DNA of 64,000 bases from Bombardia bombarda (taxonomy: Eukaryota; Ascomycota; Sordariomycetes; Sordariales; Lasiosphaeriaceae): positions 2,976,001-3,040,000 of the forward strand of contig JAULSR010000003.1 of assembly GCA_030512295.1 (NCBI GenBank). The letters are read 5' to 3'. Below, piece by piece: positions 11,207 to 22,429 of this stretch (its first letter is position 1; every line of letters begins with the position of its first letter). The translations under genes and the position numbers were made by a program. The notes below the pieces were generated by a model. The model saw only the letters and a list, made by a program, of their open reading frames with translations. It was not told the origin of the DNA and made no database searches.

Positions 11207-11298
11207 TGCGGTTTATGTGGATCGAACACATGACCTTCAGATTTTAAGCTAATGAAGTTGACTTCAGTCTGACGCTCTCCCAACTGAGCTAAACCCGC
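11207..11298 (-). tRNA. tRNA-Phe (GAA) with an intron
   Basis: On the minus strand the cloverleaf begins GCGGGTTTAGCTCAGTTGGG and ends ATAAACCGC followed by the discriminator A. The anticodon arm reads CAGA-CTGAAGA-TCTG, giving anticodon GAA. It is interrupted after position 37 by an 18-nt intron (TCAACTTCATTAGCTTAA), the canonical place for nuclear tRNA introns. The T arm contains TTCGATC. The mature tRNA is 73 nt. The acceptor stem has a G5-A68 mismatch, which as far as I recall also occurs in Neurospora tRNA-Phe. Confidence 0.95.
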
Positions 11299-11504
11299 TT
11301 CATGCATATGTGGCCGATTTCTATGGTACTTGTATGCGTAACACCATCCACGCAAATTGGATGCGACTTTCTATGTTGCTGCAAAGTTGTTGCAATATCA
11401 TCAGGTTCTCACTTATTCGTGAACAATACGATCATAACGCGACTGAAAGAAGTTAAAAACAATACTTAAAAGCATTAGAGAAACCCGACTCATTACTCGG
11501 CGGA

Positions 11505-12303
11505 TTAATCCTCGTCACTAGGCGGATTCTCATCACTAGACCCGTCCTCTTCATCGCTCGAGTCGCCTAGAAACGCATACGAGAACGCAACTCCCCGCGC
11601 CGCCACGGATGGCTTCGAGGTTGTGCCGCGCGCAGCAAGGATGCGAGAGTTGAGAAGTGGATGCCGGCCCCGCCTGCGACTTCCATGGAGCAGCTAAAGG
11701 AAAGACTCTTGAGCGCCGCTGGAGACTGTGGCCGCCGTCCTCGATCCAGTTCATCACGAACATGGTGCTTTCGGCGTTGGGACACAGGCTGCTCAGGAGA
11801 TCGATGACGTCGTTTCCATTTTCTGAGGAGATGCTGTCGGGGCTGCCGTATTGGTGTCGAGGCTGCTTCCCTCTAGTCCCTGAGCCTCTAACACCTGAGC
11901 CAGAGACAGTAGCCACCCGATCAAAATAATATAACCAAACTTGCTTTAGGACCTCGAGTATGCAATCACCGGGGTCCTTCATGTGGGAAATGCCCAGTTG
12001 CTTGACATGCTGGGCAAGATCCGGGCGACGTATGAGAGTCCGCGCGAGGAGCCACCATTTCGCGCAACGTGGACGGATGTAGAGACGCCAAGTTGCGATG
12101 GCGTTGAGCTGCCTTGAGGTCAGGCTGAGACTGGCGAGTGTATCAACGTGCTCGTCGTCCGTGTCTTTCCGCCTTTTCCCCGATTTGTCATAAGGGACAC
12201 AACCACAGCACGCGCATTGACAGTGGCGTGGCGCTGGCGGCATGTAGACAGCTTCTACGACTGCAGTGACAAGCTTGGGCGGGAGACGGCTGAAGGTCGG
12301 CAT
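11505..12303 (-). CDS. F-box-like protein with acidic C-terminus, splicing unresolved
   Basis: Probably a fungal F-box-type protein, a substrate adaptor candidate for SCF ubiquitin ligases. The start MPTFSRLPPKLVTAVVEAVY resembles an F-box helix, although a Cys-rich insertion (CQCACCGC) follows. TLASLSLTSRQLNAIATWRLY then matches the second half of an F-box, and LARTLIRRPDLAQHVKQLGI the usual fungal post-F-box segment. The main frame runs to 11551. The real C-terminus is likely in another frame, giving GVAFSYAFLGDSSDEEDGSS and an acidic tail that stops at 11505-11507. Joining the two needs an intron, for example ending at the TTTAG acceptor near 11694, or frameshifts. Protein-like segments occur in all three frames at 11570-11760, so partial decay is possible. 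Exon boundaries are not resolved. Confidence 0.55.
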
Positions 12304-12631
12304 ATTGCATCTTCTAGGCGATTGAGAGCAAAGAAATTTGGAACACCCTATACCAATTCTGACCCCCCAGCCCCTTATTATTCCACCAGGACCCTTTTCT
12401 GCTGAGATCTTTTCTCTTTCGGTATTCTGTCCATCGTTGATTTGTTTTATCACGCGCCTAATATTCTTACTAGATCGTACCACAACAGCAATAATTGCTC
12501 ATAATCTGTTGCTCATCATCGTCATAAACCTTGGACCGAAAACAAACAAAAAGTACTATCTTAACAAGGTAAAAACACATACCGGCCGATATACCAGCCC
12601 AATCTTAACATAATCCAAACATATTCCAATA
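12304..12631. other. Intergenic
   Basis: AT-rich spacer between two minus-strand genes. It holds the promoter of the F-box-like gene and the start of the next gene's 3' flank is at its right end. No coding evidence. Confidence 0.4.
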
Positions 12632-15050
12632 TCAAAACACAGCCGCAACAACCCCCATAGCAACCCCATAAACACCAACAACGACTAGCGCGTCGGCATG
12701 ATCAAGCGCCTGCCCACTCCCAACCCAAAACCCAGCGTCTGCTAGCCTGCGCCTCAGCGCAGAGATGGCGATGCCCACGACCAAGACCACAGCCATTCGA
12801 CCTAAAAAGTCGGTGATGAGCGGGAAGGTAACAATCGGGACGATGACAGCGACAGCGGCGAGGATGGCAACCTGGCTAAGGGGGAGGATATCGACGACGG
12901 CAGCAGCGGCGGGACGGAGCTGGAGCCGCTGTTGCTGTTGACGTTGTGGCTGCTCGTCGTCATAGAGCCCGTCTCCTGGTACCCCTTGACTCGGCTTGAG
13001 ATTTCTGCTTCTCCGAGGCGAAATTGGGGGCGTGGATGGTGCGTGCAATAGGAGGGATCCGACCCCGCTCGAGCGACGCCTTTCGTATCCTGTACTTGGT
13101 GATGAGAATGCGGTTGTAACATGATGAACACTCAGCCTACTGAGAAGAAATAGGGGGATGAAAGGAGTGGGAAAATACTGACCAAAGCTCATCTTGTGCG
13201 GCATCGGCGTCAAGGCATCGTCCGATAGGGCGTGGTACGATGAGGTAGGCGAAGAGGAGTCAAGGTAGGATGAATCGGCAGACCGGTCCGGCACAAGACA
13301 AACAAGATCCTCGGTCGGCTCGAGAAAGCGTGTCTCGATCTCGGCGATGGGGTTAGAGGTTGCTAGATACGTACGGTAGTCCTCAATGTCGGACATGCGC
13401 GCTGGGGGTAGTTCTTGCGTCTGGTTGAAAGAGGTGAGAACATGGTCTAAAGCCATTGTCTATCAGTTGAGGTCCTATGCTCTATATTAAGAGTACACAT
13501 CACATACTGTATTGCTCGAGTTTGAAGCCAATCTTTGACAAGATATCCTGCTTATGCCATTGAAGCTCTCCGCCAGCCATAAACTCGGCTCTTCGAGAGG
13601 CGGGGAGAATGCAGTTCTGGAGCCGTCGTGTTTGTGTATCGGCTGTGTCGAGACGATGTAGCTGCTCTTCCAGCTCATTCAGCTCGTCCTGAAGGTATAA
13701 GAGCAGACGGTGGTTGAGAGCCTCGAAGCGCCGATATATGGGTTTGATGGTAGCCTCGTCCTTCTCACTTGGCGATGTCCCATCTGAGCTTCCAGACCGT
13801 CTTCGCGGCCGGGGACCCGAGCCCGAGAGCTTGGCCGCCAAGAGCTCATAACCTGTCAAGGGCAACTTTTCTGCACGTGGGAGGTGCTTTGCATGGCCAT
13901 GACCTGGGGTAAGAAGACGAGGTTGCAGTTCGCTGGGCGGTATGAGGGGGTGCTTAGCCGACCCACGAGCCATCTCAGGAGTCCCGTAGCGATCATTCTG
14001 GGCGTCAACGTTCGCTTTGGAGAGTATACGTTGCTGTCGGTTAGGCTCTGCACGCGTCGGGGTCCCACTTCTACTATCAGTCGAGCTCGGCTTGAGTGGA
14101 GAGAAAGTAGTCCGCCTAATCGCCGTTGACATATCCCCGTTAATACTCTGCTCTGGTGTCGTGGCGTCTGTGTCCACCAGGCTTCGCAAGCTGCTCGTTC
14201 CGACGCTTGACGCTGAAGAAATACTCCGAGGAGACCATCCCTCAGTGGCCGCCGCGACTGTTTGTCGGATACGCTCTTCTGTCAAAGGTGGAGAATCTTG
14301 GTCCAGAAAGCTTAAGGCATTGGGCTTCCGGCGAGGTTTGCCTAACGTCTTGGGTTCTACTTCCTTGGGTGCAAGTATTCCCGTCTTCCTCATCTTTTCG
14401 TGGCGGCCGGTAGACCCTTGAGTGACCGTTGACGCGCTCTCGCTAGAACTTTCTGATCTGTCGCTGTTTTGCTCACCACCTAGTAATCGTGGGGTGACGG
14501 TGCCAGAGTCGATTCGGGAACGGGGGGAGAGTGTCTTGTCATCTCCCGAATCGGAGCTAACAGCAAGGGTCAATTCGCTGTCGTCGTCTGCTTGCTTGTT
14601 TTCGTCCTCATTGGTGACTTCCCTCGAAATGGGGTCGCGAGTTGAGCGAGCCCGACCAAACTTTGCACCCCTTGGTCGAGATTGAAAGAAGTTGTCGGGG
14701 GCGCTGAGAGGCCTTGGGCTCTTGAGACGCTCTGCAGTCTTGGGACTGGTGATCCTGTGTTGAACATCACTGTAGGGTTGATTGAGATGTATTCCAGGAC
14801 GAGCGCGGTTGTCTGTCGGTTGACGAGATGGGGCAGTCATGTCAGATTTGGACTGGCCTCCTGGTTCTACGCCAGAGCATACACCTTTCTCTTCCTCGAC
14901 ATCTTCCTCGTTCTCATCTTCGTCATTGTCTTCGTCGCCTTCTCTAGTCTGTTCTTCGTCTTCGTCAGACAGATCGTCATGTGGAGCCCAGTCCTCGTCG
15001 ATGGCCTCCTTAACATGCTCCAGGTCCGGCTCAGGGCGTGCTAGCGACAT
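12632..15050 (-). CDS. DUF6594-type membrane protein with long disordered N-terminus
   Basis: Function unknown. Three exons are proposed: 15050-13508, 13446-13183 and 13089-12632; this join gives 754 aa in frame. The first junction is well supported (GTATGT donor, TTTAG acceptor; it yields KLEQYNHVLTSFNQ). The second is less sure because several AG sites lie close together. Residues 1-390 are disordered: a strongly acidic N-terminus (an EDEEQTREGDEDNDEDENEE run), then Ser/Pro/Arg-rich sequence. A DUF6594-like region follows: LPLTGYELLAAKL, YRRFEALNHRLLLYLQDELN, ELEEQLHRLD and ELQWHKQDILSKIGFKLEQY. The C-terminus has two to three hydrophobic helices (VAILAAVAVIVPIVTFPLI, MAVVLVVGIAISAL and ALVVVGVYGVAMGVVAAVF), so it is probably membrane-anchored with a large cytosolic part. 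DUF6594 assignment is from remembered family features. Confidence 0.8.
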
Positions 15051-17081
15051 GGCGAATGACCGAGAATACCGAAGGAGGGAAATAAACGCAGGCGAGTCAA
15101 TGCGGGGTCAACAATCAGAAACAAATGGAACCCAAGCCAGTAGAAAATCAGGGTGGAATGGGATAACTATTCTAGATAAGCGACCAAATAGCAGTATGCC
15201 GCCGATTGCAGCCTGGTTGGTTGCCAATTGGGCACTTGCCTGCCGTGGATTGACACTGCTGATTATTATGTCGCCATACCCAGCTCCGAAACAGATCAAC
15301 CAACGGGGTGCATGCGACAGTCGAGTCCGAATTTAGGTGTGACCAGCAAGGACGACGTGGTCGGGGTGGTCGGCAACAAGTGGGCAGGCAGCGTCGACGA
15401 GAGACCAGTCGAGTATCTCGTACAACATCAGCGATGAAAGCACAACGCCAGCGATCCCGGTAACAGAGGCCACCATGTTTAATGTTTGATGTGCGCGACG
15501 AATGAATGTTCAAGACAGCGGGGGGCTGAGCATGCGCCTTGAATATGGCCTGATTATTCTGTCATTGGTGTTTTATATAGGTTGCCCCCCCTGTGAGCCA
15601 CCCCGGTCTTGGTGGGCACGGGAGGATGGGGGAGGATGGCGGGGTTCGACTGGTCGACGGGCGTTACCATTGCAACCATTAGCAACGATGGCATGCGCGC
15701 GGGCCCCGTGGTGGCTGGCCAGCGCTGCCCGTTTGTCCAAGAGGTGTGGTGGTGTGGCACTGGTCTCTGCATGTCGGGTCTCGCGGTTGTCCGGCGTGTT
15801 TCGGATCATCACAGGTGAATTGAGGCCTGAGCTGGAGGAGGGTGGTGATGAGTTGAATGAGGAATAGCGGGGTTGCTCCTCAGAATTCCTTGGCGCATTT
15901 CTCATCGTCTGCCAGGCGCTATCGTCGCAGTTAGGCTCCTACTGTTCGTACCAACGGGCCTAAAAGGTTCTAACTGTTGGTCAAATGGCAGTGGCATGGG
16001 TCGGGAATAACGACGGGAAGTATATCTGAAAAGAAAGTGTTAGTGGAGCCTGATTTCTCGGTAGAAACACAACCTGTTTCCCAGCAGTTCTTAACAGCTA
16101 CTGGACGTGGTTACCTCCACATGTTTCACTTGCTCTTTCCTCAAATCTCGACCGAGAGACGAGCGTCATATCGCACAAACGGAAAGCTGTTTAGGATTGC
16201 TGAATTGTGCAATCCAGCCTTTGCCAGCAAAAATCCCAGGTTTACTAACAGCTGCAGGTCGTTAGCGAACTAGTGTATTCCAGCAGTTGAAGCCCCCAGT
16301 CGATCGAAATATCCATCAGATTCACGCCGCCAATCAGCCTAAAAACCCCAAACACTCGACAGGGACTCCAATGGAGCCGGACCCGAAGATCTGGAACGAC
16401 AAGGCATGGAAGCCGATACAGATGGCTGGGGTTTTCAAGATCCACCTTCTGTCCAGTATCCACTGCTGACCACCTCTTTTCTCATTCTGCGGAGAGTACC
16501 TCTATGATCTACAATCAAGTTCCAGTCGGCCTTTTTCGCCGTGAGCTAGCGATCATCTTTCCGATAGTGACACCTAGCACAAAACAGCTTCAACCTTCGG
16601 GCAATTGGATTGGTAGGTAAGTAGGCAAGCAAGTATAAGGCCCATGTGTTAAGGTAAAGCAAACACAGCTAAGGTACTGGAATAGTAGACTAACTGTAAG
16701 CGTGAATATTGCATGTGATATGCTAAATACGCTGGTGATGCAAACACCGGGAATGCCGTGTCGTTTGTGCCAATGTAATCGGCACTAATTACAACTCGAA
16801 GGGCGTTATGGCAGTGTTTTATAATATTGAAGAGGTTATTTATTCCTTTGAACACGGGAGAATAAAAGATTAAATGCAAAGACGCTGTGCAGGCATCCTG
16901 CCATTGGTGCATGGCTTGTTATGTATTCAGACCCGTCCAGCCTGTAAGGGACAGCTTGTTCTTGACTTAGCACAACTAGGCAGCACCTTTAGAGGTCTAA
17001 GGATGCACACATTAATTACCCTTTAAAATACGACCGAACAATGCACCACCTGCTTGTAAGACGTTCCCCACCCAAATACCA
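15051..17081. other. Intergenic 2 kb, no gene seen
   Basis: This contains the promoter of the DUF6594 gene. A TATATAAAA-like element on the minus strand at about 15572-15580 is a candidate core promoter with a long leader. Open frames on both strands have no recognisable content. A TAGGTAAGTAGG-type motif lies at about 16612-16627. Confidence 0.4.
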
Positions 17082-19162
17082 CTATAAATGGGGCAAGAAA
17101 TCCGTCCACTCAGGCGTATCATACAACCCCACCGGCGCCGTCCTCAAACTTACAAACGCCTCAGCTACCAAATACACCCTCGCCAGCGCAAACAGTCCCA
17201 GCACCACATACATCCCCCACAGCTTGGCCCTGCCCACCAAGCACTTCCACCTCCTCTGCCACGGTGTCAGCACCTTGCTGCCAGTAAAATACGCCTCCGG
17301 CACCCACAAGTGATCAAAGGCAGGCCACAGCCTCCTCGCGGAGAAGAATGCCCACAGCAGCGCCCCCGATGAGGCGATGGTAACCGCCGAGCCGACCCAG
17401 ATGGCGCGCTCGACACGCGTGGGAAAGAGGTACGAGTGGTTATCGTCCCAGCCAGCACAGTGTAAAGCCCCGTACGCCGCCGCTGTTAGGGCAAGCACGG
17501 AACGTAGGGTGTCGCGGTGGATGTTGACCTGGCCGAGACTGAGGTTGTGCAGCGAGGGGAGGTTGGCCATGCTCGGTGTCACGAGGTAGTCGGTCTCGCC
17601 TAGGAAGCTGCCCATCTTGGAGACTAAGGTGAAGTAGTAGGGCAGGTAGTCCGGGCGGGAGGCACACGTGGCGCGGAGATGGTCTGCGGAGAGGGAGGCT
17701 GAGGCGAGAAGTTTGGGGGAATGGGGGGATGGTTCTGCCTTTCGGCCGATGCATTGATTTTGGCATTCTCGGGGAGATAGATGCGGCGGCAGTATCTGCT
17801 GTGTCGGAGGGAGGGCTGAGGGGCGTGTGTGTAAGGGGGAGAGAAGTAAATGAGGCATTCGGGTGCGATGGCCGGGAGAGCGGGGTCAAATTTGTATCTA
17901 TAGGAATGGCTGCTGTTGTATAATGGCTTGTTGACCATGGCGTCGATAATCGTCTTCGTGTCGCCGTCACCGTCTCGTCTTGGTGTGGTGGCGGGCCTGG
18001 AGGCGGCCCACAGCTCAGAGAAGCCGAGGAATTGGGATGGATTCCGCGACCCTGGGGAGCCGATGGAGAGGTAAGTGGTTATTTCAGGTTTTGGAGCGTC
18101 GCCATCTGAGATATCACTGCCGTTGATGATCGGGCTATCGGCACTCTTGACCGCGGCAGTTGCAATTGCAGCGACCTCTTCCTGTCGGCTTAGGGGTTGC
18201 CAAAGAAACCGTTCATCGCTAGCAACATGCATGAAGCAGCGGATGTCTGTAATGTCGTTATCACCACTTATTGCCGAACACAGATACATGAGCGATAGGT
18301 GGTCCTTGTAGCTATCGTCGTCGCTTGCAAGTAAAGTTGGGACATTGATGTCGAGCGGCTTGTTCCACCAAAGGAGGTATATGACCAGAGCACAAAGAAC
18401 ATGGCCGCAAGTGTTGATCTCGAGCAGTGAAACGGGCATGTTTTTGGCAACCCGACCGAGAACCTGGAGAAGCATCCAGCCAGCCTGGGTGCAAATGATG
18501 GTTTTTGCCATCCAGTCGGCTTTGCTTTTGTCCTGAATTTGCGATTCGTGAATTTGCGGGAGCCGGCCCAGCAGCGATAGCAAGCGGATGCCTTCAGGGG
18601 CAATGGTGACCCTTTGCTGGCGCGGATCATCATGGTCGCTATGCTGCGAATAATTTTTAGTCCAGGGGATATCCACAGCAAAGCCGCCCATAACGGCATA
18701 AAAGCACTGCGTCATATCCCAGGTCTGGGACGAGAAACTGGGGTCCTTGGCGCTTGGAGTGATATCGGCCGAGAGACGGTATTTTGCATCCTTGGATATC
18801 TCTCGCATTAACCAGCGGGCAACGATGAATTGTGCAGCTGCGGTCGCAACAACTAACTCTGGTGCAAAAATTCCGTACAGAACCCATTTTGCCTTTTCGA
18901 GGATTTGCCCTCGTGAGGTTTTGTGTTCTGCAGGAACATTGAGATGCAGGGCCGACCAGACACAGAGCGTAAGGGTCACAATGCAGGAGAAGACCAGCGA
19001 GAAGGTGCCGCGCCCATTGGGCTCGGCGCGCCACGATGTTGTGGTTGAATTTGTCGTCGTTGTTGTCGTGATTGGCGCCGTGGTATTGTCAGACAGGCTT
19101 GAAGCGGGGCTTATGAGTGTCAGTAAGAGAGCCATTAATGAACCGGTGAGAATGCCAACCAT
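17082..19162 (-). CDS. Fungal integral membrane protein, frameshifted at a C run
   Basis: Belongs to a large fungal family of uncharacterised multi-pass membrane proteins. The N-terminus has a signal-like hydrophobic segment and a Thr/Asn-rich linker. TM segments and family motifs follow (VFSCIVTLTLCVWSALHLNV, WVLYGIFAPELVVATAAAQF, FYAVMGGFAVDIP). The C-terminal half has SVLALTAAAYGALHCAGW, a long TM region and the typical end LVAEAFVSLRTAPVGLYDTP-WTDFLPHL. The first half is open from 19162 to 17624 in one frame, but the conserved second half (from about LLASASLSADHLRATCASRP) is in another. No GT donor lies in the overlap. The switch falls at two neighbouring C runs (17715-17719, five; 17723-17728, six). 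One added C gives 2082 bases, or 693 aa, without introns. Undercall is the simplest explanation; a pseudogene is the alternative. Confidence 0.8.
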
Positions 19163-19627
19163 TTGGCCTTGCTCTAGAAAGTCAAGTACCTAGGGAAGCT
19201 GCTATCGTGTCAAACATGGATGATTTGGACGAGTGGGCACGGGTGAATTCCGAGTATTTAAGGCTTAAGTAAGTCCATGTAATGGACATTATGGTGCGAT
19301 TCCTGCGCAGCACTGCCACTTTGAGGTTGCATGCATCTGTTGCGGCTGTTGTGCTGCTCCCACACCCATTCCATCCATCCATCCATCCATCCATCCATCC
19401 ACCCATCCATCCACCCATCCATCCACCCATCCATTACCAAACGTCTACCTATCTGCGTATGAATAACCGCCTTGGGAATAAGCTCTTGCTCATTGCTGAG
19501 GACGTATATACAGAGAGGCCTTTTGTAACACCCAGCGCATTCCATGTCGGTCATCTTCTTTGGCGTACTCTTATTCCGAGTGCTTTCTTCTTTTTTTTCA
19601 AGACGGCGGCACGCTGGTGCAGTGCCG
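19163..19627. other. Intergenic with CCAT microsatellite
   Basis: Upstream of the integral membrane protein gene and downstream of the small Cys-rich gene. The only notable content is the CCAT tandem array listed separately. Confidence 0.4.
19371..19434. repeat. (CCAT)n microsatellite
   Basis: About sixteen tetranucleotide units of CCAT, interrupted by three CCAC variants in a regular 8-12 base rhythm. Confidence 0.95.
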
Positions 19628-20395
19628 TCACAGGTCTTCTTGTGAGGAAGTCCTGATATTTATTGAGGGCCCGTCAGTCGACCAAATAAGAAAGAGACAA
19701 TGGATAGGGACGACCTACTCTGCTGATCTGCTGGAAGCCATACCTGTTCATTCTCAGGAAAGTGAGCATTTCATCCTCTGACCGCAACCACGGCTTGTAA
19801 GGCTTCACGTTTGGCTCATCCTGGATTTCCTGGTCGATAATGCCCTGAAGATCTCGAATTCTGCCAGAAACTCTTCCTGGCAAGTCCTCAAGGTCGATAT
19901 CGTACCGCTGGAACGCTTCGCGAGTTGTCTTCGGTCTTACCGTGACGAGGTCGTCACTGGCGTCGCTGCTGTTGCCAGTGTCCTCTACTGTTGCCACGGA
20001 AGGCTCGACTACCTCCACTAGAGGTTGTGAGAAACGGCACATATCAGTCAAGATACAACTAGAGGAGGGGCAGAATACGAGAGACAGGACTTTGATATTA
20101 AACGGAACTTACCGACTTCACCCTCACTGATGATATCCATGGCTTCATCCTCAGCTTCTGCCTCATTGACCATGCTGTTGAGTTCTTCCTCCATCCTCTC
20201 TTCTTCCCTGTGACTGAGCTTGCAGCCGTTTGTTGGGCAGTTCCAGCGGGCCAATCGCTGGCGCGGCATGGTTCGCTCGCCAGTCTCAGGTTCTGCCGTA
20301 CAGGGCCCTGCTGTTCCCAGACGACATCTGAGTAAGGAAACCTCACCAGTGGCTTCCTCGCAGGCCGGACAGATGATTCGTACTTCAACGCACAT
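19628..20395 (-). CDS. Small Cys-rich (putative zinc-binding) protein
   Basis: Not recognised as a named family. Three exons: 20395-20113, 20017-19744 and 19652-19628. Introns of 95 and 91 nt have good sites (GTAAGT...CTAG; GTATGG...CAG with a GACTGAC branch), and the join gives 193 aa. The N-terminal 60 residues hold CPAC, two single Cys and CPTNGC, a spacing compatible with one or two zinc sites. Charged helical segments (REEERMEEELNSMVNEAEAE) follow, then a C-terminal part with YDIDLEDLPGRVSGRIRDLQ. It ends RTSSQEDL. The lack of a signal peptide suggests a nuclear or cytosolic protein. A regulatory role would be a guess. Confidence 0.75.
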
Positions 20396-22429
20396 CCTGA
20401 CGGTTGAATAATGAACCGCGATATTAGTTGATGTAAAGAAGCATTGCGGAGAGAAGTGCAAGAGAAAGGTGATTTCTGAAGGGCCTTCCTCGGTGGAGGA
20501 ATAGCAAGTTGAAAGAATGGTTGGTGTAAGGATAGATGAGCGTGAGGAGGCGTAGGTAGGTAAGTAACTGTAGAGAACGTAAAGTTTAGAAAAAGGTTCG
20601 AGCCAGAGGGACGAGTTTGGAACATTAAATACCCAGACTTAGTTTGAAAGCCAGCACCGTCGCCCGGGCTCGAAAGGATGTCAACGTTTGTGTGCTGACG
20701 CAATCTGTTGCAACGTGTCGGCCGCTTGACGGTCGAAGATGAGATAAAGTTATTTGCTGAGCCCCCAATTACGGAGTCTGTTGTTTGCCAACACCATTAC
20801 CATTCACACTTCCTGTTGCTCCATTGTCACTAACAACCGTCAGCTATGGGATGAAAAATCAAACCTTCGTCTGAGCTACGAATAGACCTTGATTGTCTCG
20901 AGGCAAAATACCACGTGGAGGTAAACGTTTGCTATTTCTTCTGGAGCAAACGCTTCCTTCCCGGTAGCTCCCACACACGTGTCTTCGGCTATGACAATGC
21001 CGTGCCATCTGAAGTTAAGCTCCATCGTCGTTTGTTTTGCTTGCCGGTGGCAAGACCCCAAGCTCCGATTAGTCTACTCCTTCAAGTCTCTGTGGAACCG
21101 CAGTGAACGAAGCAAGAAGATCAGCTCACTCCCAGGCGTCACAAACTAGGGCACTTCAAAGGCTGGCTCTTCTGCTGCATCAAGTGTTGTGAATACAGAC
21201 GGCATAGCCAAGAGACGAGAAGAATGATATCTATCTCAAAGAACCGTGTTGAGAAGTAAAGCGCGTTATTAGGTCTAATTGCTGGCACTTGCCACTTACG
21301 GACCTCCCGACGCAACAGCCACGTAGGTAGGCCACCTAGGCAAGTAGATCCGTCATCAATCAGTTGTGCCATGCCTGCCGCCACAGGGCGGATGAAGGAA
21401 AGAAGATCAAGAAGGTGAATGAGAGGACCGAGTCGGTTGTGGATTGCGACTTGTCGTTCTACACCGTGTAGAATAGGTGGCCCGTGAGCGGTTCCACGGT
21501 TGGTTGAATGGGGAAAAGGCCCTGCCCTACCCTAGCAAGCCCTGCCCTAGCAAGCCCTAGCTTCGCTGGCTGCTTCCATGGCGTTCAACCCCTGTAATGG
21601 CGGGGTGGGTTCGCACCCATCGCGACTTCCATGTTCAGCTATCAATGGATGACGGGATCAATACACAGACCAATCCTCTTGAAATTAAATTAGGGTTTTC
21701 TTCATCCTTTCCGCTTGCACATGTTTCTCACTTCAATATGGGCCTTTGACAGGGCGAACCCGACTCTTAGGTCTTGACGAGGCCCAGAGATGTCGACCGG
21801 TGGGAGGCGGAGAACGATAAAGCCGGGATGCCAAGACGTCAATCGAGGCAGTCGCGCACGAACAAAAGACCAGACACAGTCGCATTAGGCTCCCGGGCTG
21901 CGAGGGGCATGGACTAGGTTTTCTGCACGATTGATCATCAATCCGGGGGTGGGGGATCGTGAGACGAGACAGGCGTCCGAGCTCCGACACGACAACGACG
22001 CCAGACGGCTGCCCCGTCTTTTCCCCTTTTCCCTCTTCCTTGAGGCATGATAAACACCAAGACCAAAACGGAACAGTTTCCTCGCCTCCCCAGGTCCTCG
22101 CATTGTCCGCACGCGCGGATCTACCGGTTTCTACAGCGGGATCGTCCTCTAGTCGTCTCGTTTTCTGCGTCCTCTCGGCTTTTATCCAGCATGGCACGAC
22201 ACCAGCCAAGGCGACCGAGTCCGGGGAATGGCAGCCCTGATTCGGCCGCCCGTCCCATATCTCGCCTGCCAGCCCATCTTCCCCCTCTCTCTGCACTGAC
22301 TGGTTCTCCTTCTCTGCAAATTTCTCACACACAAAGCCTCTACCCGCAAATGACATCGTCGTCGTTGTCGCCGTCGCAGCTGCCGTTGAAGAAGCCAGAA
22401 GTTTCCTGGCGTGTCTACGCCCGCCTTCC
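20396..22429. other. Intergenic 2 kb, no gene seen
   Basis: Divergent spacer between the small Cys-rich gene (-) and the Pth11-like gene (+). It contains TAGGTA-type motifs (about 20548-20563 and 21323-21342) and a CCCTGCCCTA/GCAAGCCCTA short repeat (about 21520-21562). Open frames near 21733-22506 overlap the 5' end of the Pth11-like gene and look non-coding. Confidence 0.4.

Noticed and set aside
21600..21640. Possible tRNA T-arm (GGGTTCGCACCC)
   Set aside because: A T-arm-like hairpin is present, but no acceptor stem, D arm or anticodon arm could be fitted around it.
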